Assembly (NCBI RefSeq): GCF_020831405.1
Contig: NZ_JAJHPU010000039.1
Span: 56,335 to 120,334, forward strand
DNA from: Pseudomonas oryzagri
GTDB lineage: Bacteria > Pseudomonadota > Gammaproteobacteria > Pseudomonadales > Pseudomonadaceae
Length of the DNA: 64,000 bases
Direction of reading: 5' to 3'
Shown: piece by piece, positions 38,326-51,157 of the stretch
Layout: the number at the start of each line of letters is the position of its first letter
Position numbering within the stretch: position 1 is the first letter of the stretch
The notes under the pieces: model-generated
Databases searched by the model: none
Seen by the model: the letters and a program-made list of their open reading frames with translations, nothing else
Told to the model about the DNA's origin: nothing
Program-made: the position numbers and the translations under genes

Positions 38326-39636
38326 ATGTCCGTCGAGCATTCCAGCGCTGCGCCCGCGGCGCGCCCGTTGACCCGCAGCGACGTCAAGACGCTCTCGCTC
38401 TCCGCCCTGGGCGGTGCGCTGGAGTTCTACGACTTCATCATCTTCGTGTTCTTCGCGGCGGTGGTCGGCAAGCTGTTCTTCCCTGCCGAAATGCCCGACT
38501 GGCTGCGCCAGTTGCAGACCTTCGGCATCTTCGCCGCGGGTTACCTGGCGCGACCGCTCGGTGGCATCGTCCTCGCCCACTTCGGCGACCTGCTCGGGCG
38601 CAAGCGCATGTTCACCCTGAGCATCTTCCTGATGGCCGTGCCGACGCTGTGCATGGGCCTACTGCCGACCTACGCGCAAATCGGCATCTGGGCGCCGCTG
38701 GCACTGCTGGTCCTGCGCGTGATCCAGGGCGCGGCGATCGGCGGCGAGGTGCCGGGCGCCTGGGTGTTCGTCGCCGAGCACGTGCCGGCGCGGCGCATCG
38801 GCTTCGCCTGCAGCACCCTGACCGCCGGATTGACCGCCGGCATCCTGCTCGGGTCGCTGACCGCCACGGCGATCAACCGCCTGTTCAGCGCCGAGGAGCT
38901 GGCCGCCTGGGCCTGGCGCGTGCCCTTCCTGCTCGGCGGCGTGTTCGGCCTGTTCTCGGTCTACCTGCGCCGCTGGTTGCACGAAACCCCGGTGTTCGCC
39001 GAGCTGCAGCTGCGCCAGTCGCTGGCCGTGGGGCTACCGCTCAAGGCGGTGGTGCGCGAGCACCGGCCGGCGGTGCTGCTGTCGATGCTGCTGACCTGGG
39101 TGCTGTCGGCCGGCATCGTGGTGGTGATCCTGATGACCCCGACCCTGCTGCAGACCGTCCACGGCTTCGCCGCGAGCGAGGCGCTGCAGGCCAACAGCCT
39201 GGCCATCGTCGGCCTCAGCCTGGGCTGCGTGCTGGCCGGCCTGGCGGCGGATCGCTTCGGCCCCGGGCCGACCTTCGTGGTCGGCGGCCTGACGTTGTTG
39301 TTCTGCTCCTCGCTGTTCTACGCCAGTCTCGCCAGCCACCGCGACCTGCTGGTGCCGCTGTATGCGCTGGCCGGCCTGAGCGTGGGCACCATCGGCGCCA
39401 TTCCCATGGTGCTGGTCAAGTCGTTCCCGGTGGCGGTCCGCTTCTCCGGGGTGTCGTTCTCCTACAACCTGGCCTACGCCATCTGCGGCGGCCTGACGCC
39501 GATCCTGGTCAGCCTGCTGCTGAAGTGGAGTCCGCTCGGCCCGGCCTGGTATGTGGGGGCGCTGTGCCTGCTGTTCATCCTCACCGGTATCGCTCTGGGG
39601 CGGCGCAGCGCGGCGGCCCTGGCGCCGGCCGGCTGA
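38326..39636 (+). CDS. MFS metabolite:proton symporter (ProP/citrate-type)
   Basis: 436 residues with 12 membrane helices. The start (SALGGALEFYDFIIFVFFAA) and the GDLLGRKRMF loop are typical of the metabolite:H+ symporter family, which includes carriers for proline/betaine, citrate and alpha-ketoglutarate. The substrate cannot be told from sequence. Ribosome site weak; the ATG at 38326 begins the conserved part. Confidence 0.87.
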   Translation: MSVEHSSAAPAARPLTRSDVKTLSLSALGGALEFYDFIIFVFFAAVVGKLFFPAEMPDWLRQLQTFGIFAAGYLARPLGGIVLAHFGDLLGRKRMFTLSIFLMAVPTLCMGLLPTYAQIGIWAPLALLVLRVIQGAAIGGEVPGAWVFVAEHVPARRIGFACSTLTAGLTAGILLGSLTATAINRLFSAEELAAWAWRVPFLLGGVFGLFSVYLRRWLHETPVFAELQLRQSLAVGLPLKAVVREHRPAVLLSMLLTWVLSAGIVVVILMTPTLLQTVHGFAASEALQANSLAIVGLSLGCVLAGLAADRFGPGPTFVVGGLTLLFCSSLFYASLASHRDLLVPLYALAGLSVGTIGAIPMVLVKSFPVAVRFSGVSFSYNLAYAICGGLTPILVSLLLKWSPLGPAWYVGALCLLFILTGIALGRRSAAALAPAG

Positions 39637-39733
39637 GTGGCAGCGGCCGGAGGCGGCAGCGGCGTGCCGACGTGTCGGCGCGGCGCTGCATGTGCGTAGA
39701 ATGGCCGCTTCCCGACCACTTGGAGTCCCGCCC

Positions 39734-40039
39734 ATGTTCCTTGCCATGAACCGCTTCAAGATCGCCCGCGGCCACGAGGAGACCTTCGTCGAGCACTGGC
39801 GCCAGCGCGAGAGCTATCTCGACGAAGTGCCCGGCTTCCTGCGTTTCCACCTGTTGCAGGGGCCGCAGACCGAGGAGTACACCCTGTTCTCCTCCTATTC
39901 CGAGTGGACGTCCGCCCAGGCCTTCGAGGACTGGACCCATTCCGATTCGTTCCGCAAGGCGCACGCCAACGCCGGCAAGAGCCCGCGCGAGATCTACCTG
40001 GGGCCGCCGCAGCTCGAGCTGTTCGACTCGGTGCTGTAA
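39734..40039 (+). CDS. Antibiotic biosynthesis monooxygenase (ABM) domain protein
   Basis: 101 residues forming one ABM ferredoxin-like fold: MFLAMNRFKIARGHEETFVE, PGFLRFHLLQGP, FSSYSEWTSAQAFEDWTHSD. Members range from haem-degrading enzymes to quinol monooxygenases. The conserved Trp/His pattern of haem oxygenases of this fold is only partly visible, so the activity is unknown. A TAGAAT box lies about 30 bases upstream. Confidence 0.82.
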   Translation: MFLAMNRFKIARGHEETFVEHWRQRESYLDEVPGFLRFHLLQGPQTEEYTLFSSYSEWTSAQAFEDWTHSDSFRKAHANAGKSPREIYLGPPQLELFDSVL

Positions 40040-40429
40040 TGCCGCCGCTCTGCTCCGGGCCTGGCGGCCCGGAGCGCGGGTCCGGTCGCAGGCTGTCAGC
40101 AAAGTGTCGACAATCTTGCGCAGCCGTCTGCGCCGCGGCATCGAGCGCGTCGACGGCTGTAGTGCCCGCCAATTTTCCCTACCGCCGCTCGTCGCATGAC
40201 CCTTTCGTTGCGGCCGCTCAGGGCCGGCGCCCGTCCTAGACTTTTTCGCCCTTACCACCAGGAGCTACTGGCGTTGTGCGGCGCACCCCGTTAGGATTGC
40301 GCCGCCTTCGCCTGCCCCCATATCCGGGGGGTATTCCGGGGAGCGTGTAGTACCTTGGTCGGACGGACTACAGTACGCGTCTGTAGACGATCCGGGGTAA
40401 AATGCGAAACCTGTGTCTCAGGAGCATGA
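40040..40429. other. 390-base control region before mqo, rich in inverted repeats
   Basis: No gene seen. CTCCGGGCC (40053-40061) and GGCCCGGAG (40066-40074) form a hairpin after the ABM gene without a T run. Close to mqo are several GGGG/CCCC blocks and the inverted repeat described separately. Confidence 0.5.
40368..40403 (+). promoter_or_regulatory. Inverted repeat and -10 box of mqo
   Basis: CTACAG (40368-40373), seven bases, CTGTAG (40381-40386). TAAAAT (40398-40403) is a fair -10 box, while the -35 position (ACGCGT) is poor and falls inside the repeat. This layout suggests an activator-dependent promoter or a repressor site. Confidence 0.5.
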
Positions 40430-41929
40430 ATGATGCAAACTGGTAGTGAGCAGCCGGATCTGGTATTCGTCGGGGCAGGCGTCATGAGCGCAACCCTGGC
40501 CGTCCTGCTGAAAGAGCTCGACCCGAGCCTCAAGATCGAAGTCCTGGAACAGCTCGAGTCCGGGGCTACGGAAAGTTCCTTCCCGTGGAACAACGCGGGA
40601 ACCGGCCACGCTGCACTGTGCGAGCTGAACTACACCCCGGAAGGTCCGGATGGCTCGGTGAACATTGCCAAGGCAGTGAACATCAACACGATGTTCGAAG
40701 TGTCGCGGCAATTCTGGGCCTACCTGGTGGAGCAGGGCTACTTCAAGTCGCCCAAGGACTTCATCAACCCCGTTCCGCACATGAGCTTCGTGCGCGGCGA
40801 GAAGGGGGTTTCCTACCTGCGCAAGCGTTTCGATGCCCTGAAGTCGCACCACTGCTTCAGCGACGACATGGAATACAGCGAGGATCGCAAGACCATCGGT
40901 AGCTGGGCGCCGCTGCTGATGCAGGGCCGCAGCGACAACGAGCCGCTGGCCGCGACCCGCGCGATGGGCGGTACCGACGTCAACTTCGGTGCACTGACCC
41001 AGAAGCTGCTGCAGCACCTGCAGAACAGCGAAGGCTGCCAGGTGGCCTACAACCAGAAGATCACCGACCTGCACCGCGAGGCCGATGGCCGCTGGCGTCT
41101 GATCGTCGACGACAAGGCGCGTGGCGGCAGCCGCGAGCTGGTCGCCCGTTTCGTCTTCCTGGGCGCCGGCGGCGCCGCGCTGACCCTGCTGCAGAAGTCC
41201 GGCATCGAGGAAGGCAAGGGCTTCGGCGGCTTCCCGGTCAGCGGCCAGTGGCTGCGTTGCGACAACCCGGAAATCGTCAAGCAGCACCAGGCCAAGGTCT
41301 ACAGCCAGGCCGATATCGGCGCACCGCCCATGTCCGTGCCGCACCTGGACACCCGCGTGGTCGACGGCAAGGCATCCCTGCTGTTCGGTCCGTTCGCCGG
41401 CTTCTCCACCAAGTTCCTCAAGCAGGGTTCCTTCCTCGACCTGCCGCTGTCGATCCGTCCGAACAACCTCGGCCCGATGCTGGCCGTGGCGCGCGACAAC
41501 ATGGATCTGACCAAGTACCTGATCAAGGAAGTCCTGCAGTCCGACGACCAGCGCCTCGAGGCCCTGCGCAAGTTCTTCCCGGCGGCACAGAAGGAAGACT
41601 GGCGTCTGGAAATCGCCGGCCAGCGCGTGCAGATCATCAAGAAGGACGCCAAGAAGGGCGGCATCCTGCAGTTCGGCACCGAGATCGTCGCCGCTAACGA
41701 TGGCACCATCGCCGCACTGCTCGGCGCCTCGCCGGGTGCTTCGGTGTCGGTGTCGGTGATGCTGGAAGTGATCGAGCGCTGCTTCCCCGAGCAGTACAAG
41801 AGCGCTGCCTGGCAGGAGCGCCTGGGCAAGATCTTCGAGGCCGACGAGAAGGCCCTGGAGAAGGACGGCGATCTGCTGCGCCGCGTGCGTGCGCGCACCA
41901 GCCAGGTCCTCGAACTCCAGCCGCGCTGA
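40430..41929 (+). CDS. mqo: Malate:quinone oxidoreductase Mqo
   Basis: 499 residues. This membrane-associated FAD enzyme oxidises malate to oxaloacetate and passes electrons to quinone; Pseudomonas relies on it in the TCA cycle. The N-terminal FAD motif [18 protein letters not shown] starts near residue 10. Downstream motifs include [19 protein letters not shown] and [18 protein letters not shown]. Two tandem ATGs stand at 40430 and 40433. Highly biased codon use suggests strong expression. Confidence 0.97.
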   Translation: MMQTGSEQPDLVFVGAGVMSATLAVLLKELDPSLKIEVLEQLESGATESSFPWNNAGTGHAALCELNYTPEGPDGSVNIAKAVNINTMFEVSRQFWAYLVEQGYFKSPKDFINPVPHMSFVRGEKGVSYLRKRFDALKSHHCFSDDMEYSEDRKTIGSWAPLLMQGRSDNEPLAATRAMGGTDVNFGALTQKLLQHLQNSEGCQVAYNQKITDLHREADGRWRLIVDDKARGGSRELVARFVFLGAGGAALTLLQKSGIEEGKGFGGFPVSGQWLRCDNPEIVKQHQAKVYSQADIGAPPMSVPHLDTRVVDGKASLLFGPFAGFSTKFLKQGSFLDLPLSIRPNNLGPMLAVARDNMDLTKYLIKEVLQSDDQRLEALRKFFPAAQKEDWRLEIAGQRVQIIKKDAKKGGILQFGTEIVAANDGTIAALLGASPGASVSVSVMLEVIERCFPEQYKSAAWQERLGKIFEADEKALEKDGDLLRRVRARTSQVLELQPR

Positions 41930-42270
41930 TCTGCACCCGTGCCCGCCGTCCTGGACGGCGGGCAGTCAACGCCGCGTTGCGACGAACGCCCTGCCGGGAC
42001 TCGTCGGGCGCGGCGTTGATGTTTCTGCCGGGTGGTTCGTCGGCGCGGCGTCGTTGTCCCGGGCTCCGGCAGGGCGGTCGGCTCCGCCGCATGGCTATTC
42101 CAGACGCGCTCGCCCGGCGGGCGAACGAAGTCGTCAACCGGGATGGCCGGCTCTACTCTTGGGCGGATCGTTGCCCTTTTTTGGTGCATTTGCCGGCGGT
42201 TCCGGGTAAATTGCCGCGGCTCCCACCGCCTGCCTAGCCTTGCGCCCGCAATCCGGCCACACTGCCGCCC
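41930..42270. other. Intergenic region between mqo and argR with two strong hairpins
   Basis: GCCCGCCGTC (41941-41950) pairs with GACGGCGGGC (41954-41963). Right after it CAACGCCGCG (41967-41976) pairs with CGCGGCGTTG (42009-42018). Neither is followed by a T run at once. No gene is evident in the remaining 250 bases, although argR transcription must begin here. Confidence 0.55.
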
Positions 42271-43245
42271 ATGACTCCCCTACATCTCGCATTCCTCTAC
42301 TGGCCGGACGTGCGTCCACTCACCCTGAGCCTGATCGACGAAGCCCTGCAGCTGGCGGCTCGCCTGCATCCGGAGGCCGGCTACGAGGTCAGCTTCCTGC
42401 AGGCCGAGGCGCCGCGCGAGGGTGGCTGGCCGCTGCCGGGGCGGCCCTGGGCCGGACAACTGGGCGACGCCCGGCGGCTGTTCCTGCTCGCCGAGGAGCC
42501 GCCGGAGCTGGCGCCGGAACTGGCCGCCGCGCTGCGCCAGTCGGCCAGTCAGGACAGCCTGCTCGGCGCCGCCGGCGCCGGCCTGTATCCGCTGGCCCAG
42601 CTCGGCCTGCTGGATGGCTACCGGGTGGCGTTGCACTGGCGCTGGCAGGACGACTTCACCGAGCAGTTTCCTCAGGTGACCGCCACCAGCCAGCTGTTCG
42701 AGTGGGACCGCGAGCGGCTGACCACCTGCGGCGGACTGGCGGTGCTGGACATGCTGCTCGAGATGCTCGCCCGCGACCACGGCAGCGAACTGGCCGCGGC
42801 AGTCGCCGAGGAGCTGGTGCTCGAGCGCATCCGCGAGGGCAGCGAGCGCCAGCGGGTGCCGCTGCGCAATCGCCTGGGCGCCAGCCACCCGAAGCTGACC
42901 CAGGCGGTGCTGCTGATGGAGGCCAACATCGAGGAGCCGCTGACCACCGACGAGATCGCCCAGCACGTCTGCGTGTCGCGCCGGCAGCTGGAGCGGATCT
43001 TCAAGCAGTACCTTAACCGGGTGCCCAGCCAGTACTACCTCGAGCTGCGCCTCAACCGCGCCCGCCAGCTGCTCCAGCAGACCAGCACCTCGATCATCCA
43101 GATCGGCCTGTCGTGCGGATTCTCCTCCGGGCCGCACTTCTCCAGCGCCTACCGCAACTTCTTCGGCGTCACCCCGCGCGAGGACCGCAATCTGCGGCGC
43201 AGCGCGACCGCCGGGTCGGTGGCGGGCGCGGCCGAGCGCGGCTGA
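42271..43245 (+). CDS. argR: Arginine-responsive AraC-family regulator ArgR
   Basis: 324 residues. The N-terminal DJ-1/PfpI-like domain (about 1-190) senses arginine, and the C-terminal AraC DNA-binding domain (about 215-320) contains EPLTTDEIAQHVCVSRRQLE and IIQIGLSCGFSSGPHFSSAY. It matches P. aeruginosa ArgR, which activates the aru (AST) operon and controls arginine biosynthesis and uptake genes. In PAO1 it closes the aotJQMOP operon; here mqo is upstream and no aot genes are present. Confidence 0.95.
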   Translation: MTPLHLAFLYWPDVRPLTLSLIDEALQLAARLHPEAGYEVSFLQAEAPREGGWPLPGRPWAGQLGDARRLFLLAEEPPELAPELAAALRQSASQDSLLGAAGAGLYPLAQLGLLDGYRVALHWRWQDDFTEQFPQVTATSQLFEWDRERLTTCGGLAVLDMLLEMLARDHGSELAAAVAEELVLERIREGSERQRVPLRNRLGASHPKLTQAVLLMEANIEEPLTTDEIAQHVCVSRRQLERIFKQYLNRVPSQYYLELRLNRARQLLQQTSTSIIQIGLSCGFSSGPHFSSAYRNFFGVTPREDRNLRRSATAGSVAGAAERG

Positions 43246-43369
43246 GCGGATTTGCACCATGGCGGAACTTCAGCTGGTCGCGCCGAGCCTATACACTGCG
43301 TCTTTTCCGCGGCCGGCAGCCTGCCGCCGCGGTTCCGCTTCCGGAGCGCTTCCGCCGGCTGTACGAAGA

Positions 43370-43385
43370 TGTCGCATGCCTGCAA
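43370..43385 (+). promoter_or_regulatory. ArgR half-site upstream of aruC
   Basis: TGTCGC, eight bases, AA matches the published Pseudomonas ArgR half-site exactly. A weaker TGTCTC follows at 43401. The site is 72-87 bases before the aruC start. Confidence 0.6.
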
Positions 43386-43435
43386 TGCCGATCCGGCCGT
43401 TGTCTCTACAATCCCTTTCACTCCCATCCCGTTAG

Positions 43436-44677
<1,242 letters not shown>

Positions 44678-44717
44678 ACCCGCCTGCTGCGATGATTGCC
44701 GACAAGGAGTGACCCCG

Positions 44718-45734
44718 ATGCTGATCATGCGCCCGGCCCGGATGGGCGACCTGCCCGAAGTCCAGCGCCTGGCGGCGGCCAGCCCGATCGGCGTCGCCTC
44801 CTTGCCGGACGATCGCGAGCGGCTGGCCGAGAAGATTCGCGCCTCCGAGGCTTCGTTCGCCGCCGAAGTCGGCTACAACGGCGAGGAGAGCTACTTCTTC
44901 GTCCTCGAGGACACCGCCAGCGGCAAGCTGCTCGGCTGCTCGGGGATAGTGGCGACCGCCGGCTTCTCCGAGCCGTTCTACAGCTTCCGCAACGAGACCT
45001 TCGTGCACGCCTCGCGCGAGCTGAAGATCCACAACAAGATCCATGTGCTGTCGCTGTGCCACGACCTCACCGGCAACAGCCTGCTGACCAGCTTCTACGT
45101 GCAGCCCGAGCTGCGCGGCACCCCCGCCGTCGAGCTCAACTCGCGCGCTCGCCTGCTGTTCGTCGCCAGCCATCCGGAGCGCTTCGCCGACGCCATGGTG
45201 GTCGAGGTGGTCGGCTACAGCGACGCGGCCGGCGATGCGCCGTTCTGGGATGCCATCGGCCGCAACTTCCTCGCCATCGGTTACGCCGAGGCCGAGCGGT
45301 TGTGCGGGATGAAGAGCCGCACCATGCTCGCCGAGCTGATGCCGAGCTACCCCATCTACGTGCCCCTGCTGCCGGACAGCGCCCAGGAGGGGATCGGCCA
45401 GGTGCATCCCGACTCGCAGGAGGCGTTCGCCATCCTGATGCGCGAGGGCTTCGAGACCGAGCACTACGTCGACATCTTCGACGGCGGTCCCACCGTGCAT
45501 GCGCGCACCGCCAGTCTGCGCACGGTCGCCCAGAGCCAGCGGGCGACCGTGCGCCTCGGTGCGCCGGCGCCGGGCGGGCGTCCCCATCTGCTGGCCAACG
45601 AGCAGGTGCAGGACTTCCGCGCCCTGCTCGCCGAACTGGACTGGGAGGCGGGCCAGCCGCTGATTCTGGCGCCGGCGCAGGCCGAGGCCCTGGGGGTCGG
45701 CGAGGGCGACAGCGTGCGCCTGGTGGCGCTATGA
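44718..45734 (+). CDS. aruF: Arginine/ornithine succinyltransferase, alpha subunit
   Basis: 338 residues, very close to P. aeruginosa AruF (NGEESYFFVLEDTASGKL, SFRNETFVHASRELKIHNKI, HDLTGNSLLTSFYV). With AruG it forms the enzyme that succinylates arginine, the first step of the AST pathway. The ATG at 44718 is set by AAGGAGT eight bases before it. Confidence 0.96.
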   Translation: MLIMRPARMGDLPEVQRLAAASPIGVASLPDDRERLAEKIRASEASFAAEVGYNGEESYFFVLEDTASGKLLGCSGIVATAGFSEPFYSFRNETFVHASRELKIHNKIHVLSLCHDLTGNSLLTSFYVQPELRGTPAVELNSRARLLFVASHPERFADAMVVEVVGYSDAAGDAPFWDAIGRNFLAIGYAEAERLCGMKSRTMLAELMPSYPIYVPLLPDSAQEGIGQVHPDSQEAFAILMREGFETEHYVDIFDGGPTVHARTASLRTVAQSQRATVRLGAPAPGGRPHLLANEQVQDFRALLAELDWEAGQPLILAPAQAEALGVGEGDSVRLVAL

Positions 45735-45798
45735 GCGGCTCTCGGGCACATCGACGTTTCGACACGCGGCCTTCTGCCGGCCGCGTTCTGGAGGAGTC

Positions 45799-46827
45799 AT
45801 GATCGTTCGTCCCGTGCGCAGCAGCGACATGCCCGCGCTGATCGCCATGGCACGCAGCACCGGCGCCGGCCTGACCTCGCTGCCGGCCAACGAGGAGCGC
45901 CTGGCCCAGCGCATGGCCTGGGCGGAGCAATCCTTCCGCGGCCAGGCCGCGCGCGCCGACGCGGATTACCAGTTCGTCCTGGAGACCGACGAAGGCGAGG
46001 TGGTCGGCATCAGCGCCATCAACGGCGCGGTCGGTCTGCGCGAGCCCTGGTACAACTACCGGGTCGGCCTGACCGTGAGCGCCTCGCGCGAGCTGGGCAT
46101 CCACCGCGAGAACCCGACGCTGTTCCTGGCCAACGACCTGACCGGCAACACCGAGGTGTGCTCGCTGTTCCTCGACGCCAAGTACCGCCATAACGGCCTC
46201 AGCGGTCGCTTGCTGTCCAAGGCGCGTTTCCTGTTCATCGCCGAATTCCGCGAGTTGTTCGCCGACAAGGTGATCGCCGAGATGCGCGGCATCTCCGACG
46301 ACAACGCGCGCTCGCCGTTCTGGGAGAGTCTCGGTCGGCATTTCTTCAAGATGGAGTTCTCCCAGGCCGACTATCTCACCGGCGTCGGCAACAAGGCCTT
46401 CATCGCCAAGCTGATGCCCAAGTTCCCGCTCTACACCTGTTTCCTCTCCGAGGAAGCGCGCGCGGTGATCGGCCGCGTGCACCGCGACACCGAGCCGGCG
46501 CTGACCATGCTGCGCGCCGAGGGTTTCACCCACCAGGGCTACATCGATATCTTCGACGGCGGGGCGGCGCTGGAGTGCGAAACCGCCAACATCCGCGCCG
46601 TGCGCGAGAGCCAGACGCTGGTGCTGGCCATCGGCACGCCGGGCGACGAGGCGCCGCAGTTCCTCATCCACAACCGCAAGCGCGAGGATTGCCGCATCAC
46701 CGTCGGTCAGGCGCGCGCGGCGTCCGGCGCGCTGGTGGTGGACGCCACCACGGCCCGCCGCCTGCGCCTCGCCGCCGGTGCCCAGGTGCGTGCCGTGCCG
46801 CTGTCGGCCCAGGTCGGCTGGCGCTGA
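45799..46827 (+). CDS. aruG: Arginine succinyltransferase, beta subunit (AstA/AruG)
   Basis: 342 residues, paralogous to AruF and full length (YNYRVGLTVSASRELGIHRE, NDLTGNTEVCSLFLDAKYR, PFWESLGRHFFKMEFSQADY). GGAGG stands six bases before the ATG. In PAO1 aruD and aruB follow; here the next gene starts only 97 bases later and is the small His-rich protein. Confidence 0.96.
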   Translation: MIVRPVRSSDMPALIAMARSTGAGLTSLPANEERLAQRMAWAEQSFRGQAARADADYQFVLETDEGEVVGISAINGAVGLREPWYNYRVGLTVSASRELGIHRENPTLFLANDLTGNTEVCSLFLDAKYRHNGLSGRLLSKARFLFIAEFRELFADKVIAEMRGISDDNARSPFWESLGRHFFKMEFSQADYLTGVGNKAFIAKLMPKFPLYTCFLSEEARAVIGRVHRDTEPALTMLRAEGFTHQGYIDIFDGGAALECETANIRAVRESQTLVLAIGTPGDEAPQFLIHNRKREDCRITVGQARAASGALVVDATTARRLRLAAGAQVRAVPLSAQVGWR

Positions 46828-46924
46828 GGGCGCGGCCGTCCCGGCGGGGACTGGACGCGCCGGCGCAAATCCTTAAGCTGAGCGTCGTTTATCCTTTCCT
46901 GTCTGTCCTAGCGAGTCATTTCCT

Positions 46925-47224
46925 ATGCGCGAAAGCCTGCCCTTGATCCTCGAAGATGCCCACGGCGAACGTCGGGAAACCCATAGCGCGCGCGTCGCCG
47001 TGCGCCTCGAAGGCCGCGAGCTGTGGCTGGAGGCCGACGGTGCCGGTGGGGTGACCATCTATGCCGAGTCGTTGGAAGGCGAAGCCGAGATCCCGTTGCT
47101 GGTGGTGCGTCCCCAGGCGGTCAACCAGCTGTCGCTGAGCGTCGAACTGGAGGCGGCCGAGGCGCACGAGCACGAGGAAGAGCACGAGCACGGCGCCGAT
47201 TGCGGCTGCGGCCACTCCCACTGA
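46925..47224 (+). CDS. Small protein with His/Cys-rich metal-binding-type tail
   Basis: 99 residues. The body is a beta-rich domain (RVAVRLEGRELWLEADGAGG). The tail EHEEEHEHGADCGCGHSH is dense in His, Glu and Cys and looks like a metal-binding or metallochaperone tail. A gene of this kind stands between aruB and aruE in PAO1 and is sometimes mislabelled topoisomerase II. The function is unknown. It is not evidently part of arginine catabolism despite its place. Confidence 0.8.
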   Translation: MRESLPLILEDAHGERRETHSARVAVRLEGRELWLEADGAGGVTIYAESLEGEAEIPLLVVRPQAVNQLSLSVELEAAEAHEHEEEHEHGADCGCGHSH

Positions 47225-47292
47225 GGCGTCGTTCGTCCGGCGGTGTCGGCAGCTATGCTTGGGGTGACCTCCTGCCGTAGGACGTGCGCCTC

Positions 47293-48288
47293 ATGCTTGC
47301 CTTGGGCAAACTGCTCGAGCTGACCCTGGCCGGTCGCGAGCCGTCGGAAAAGATCCAGCTCTGCTCCTCGGGCGCGCGCCTGCAGTGGAAGATCGACGGC
47401 GTATTGGAGGTCGATCCGCCGGCCGGGCACGACTCGGGCGTCGACCTGTTGTTGTCGGCCGGCATCCATGGCGACGAGATTGCGCCGGTCGAACTGCTCG
47501 AACACCTCCTGCACGCCATCGCCGCCTGTCGGCTGCAGCCGGCGGTGCGCCTGCTGGTGGTGCTGGGCAATCCGGCCGGCCTGCGCCGCGGCGAGCACTT
47601 CGTCGGCCACGACCTCAACCGCTTGTTCGGCGGCCTGCAGCCGGCGGTCAGCGGACCGGAGGCGTTGCGCGCGGTGGAGTTGGAGTTGCAGGCCGAGCTG
47701 TTCTTCAATCGCCCGCAGCGGCGGCGCTTGCATTACGACCTGCATACCACCCTGCGTCCCTCGCGTTTCGCCCGTTTCGCGCTGTGGCCCGCCAGCGCCG
47801 GGCCGCCCACCCGCGAGCAGCTCGCCCGCCTGGAAGGCGCCGGCCTGCAGGCCCTGCTGCTGCACAGCCGGACCCTCGGCACCTTCTGTGCCTTCACCGC
47901 CAGCCGCTTCGGCGCCGAGTCCCTGACCTTCGAAGTCTGCCCGCCAGCCGCGGGACAGGGCGTCGATCTGCAGCTACTGGAGGACTGGTTGCACGCGCTG
48001 ATCGAAGGCCGCGAGCCGCCGACCACCGCGGGCGAGCCGCTGCAGCTGTTTCGTGTCGAGCGCGAGATCGTCAAGCACAGTCCGGAATTTCGCCTGCATC
48101 TGAACGGCGTGCTGGATAACTTCGCCGAGCTGGTGCCCGGCAGCCTGCTGGCCGAGGACGCCAATGGTCAGAGCTGGTGGGTGAGCGAGCCCGGCGCGCG
48201 CCTGCTGTTCGCCAATCCCCAGGTCAAGGTGGGGCAGCGTGCCGGCCTCATCGTGGTGCCGGTCGGCGTCGACGAAGCCTGCTCCTGA
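47293..48288 (+). CDS. aruE: Succinylglutamate desuccinylase AruE (AstE)
   Basis: 331 residues. It is the last AST enzyme, releasing glutamate and succinate. Zinc ligands are visible as His 59 and Glu 62 (SAGIHGDEIAPVE) and His 151 (LHYDLHTTLR). The ATG at 47293 gives MLALGKLLELTL, as in other pseudomonads; a GTG at 47284 is in frame and nearer the AGGA. The overall similarity to the P. aeruginosa protein is moderate, lower than for its neighbours. Confidence 0.92.
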   Translation: MLALGKLLELTLAGREPSEKIQLCSSGARLQWKIDGVLEVDPPAGHDSGVDLLLSAGIHGDEIAPVELLEHLLHAIAACRLQPAVRLLVVLGNPAGLRRGEHFVGHDLNRLFGGLQPAVSGPEALRAVELELQAELFFNRPQRRRLHYDLHTTLRPSRFARFALWPASAGPPTREQLARLEGAGLQALLLHSRTLGTFCAFTASRFGAESLTFEVCPPAAGQGVDLQLLEDWLHALIEGREPPTTAGEPLQLFRVEREIVKHSPEFRLHLNGVLDNFAELVPGSLLAEDANGQSWWVSEPGARLLFANPQVKVGQRAGLIVVPVGVDEACS

Positions 48289-48364
48289 GCGGTCTTGCCC
48301 GCGATTGTCGATTCTTCCTCCTCGGAAAGCGCGCGTGCCGATGCAAGTCGGCGCGGGTTGTTTA

Positions 48365-48370
48365 TATAAT
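48365..48370 (+). promoter_or_regulatory. -10 box of alaS
   Basis: TATAAT in an AT-rich patch 72 bases before the alaS start. The -35 region is not close to consensus. Confidence 0.5.
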
Positions 48371-48441
48371 GCCCGTCTTTGCCGGCAGTACGCGCGGCAG
48401 TCAGGCATTGCCGCTGAGGCACAGTTTCCCGAGACGAATTC

Positions 48442-51066
<2,625 letters not shown>

Positions 51067-51076
51067 TCTATCCGGG

Positions 51077-51105
51077 GCCTGCCAGGCCAGCGGCTCTTGG
51101 CAGGC
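51077..51105 (+). terminator. Weak hairpin between alaS and lysC
   Basis: GCCTGCCA (51077-51084) pairs with TGGCAGGC (51098-51105). No T run follows, so it may slow but not stop transcription. Confidence 0.35.
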
Positions 51106-51157
51106 TCCGGTCCGACATGTTTAATGAGCGACTTTTTCGCGGTTAGGCGGTATCCAA

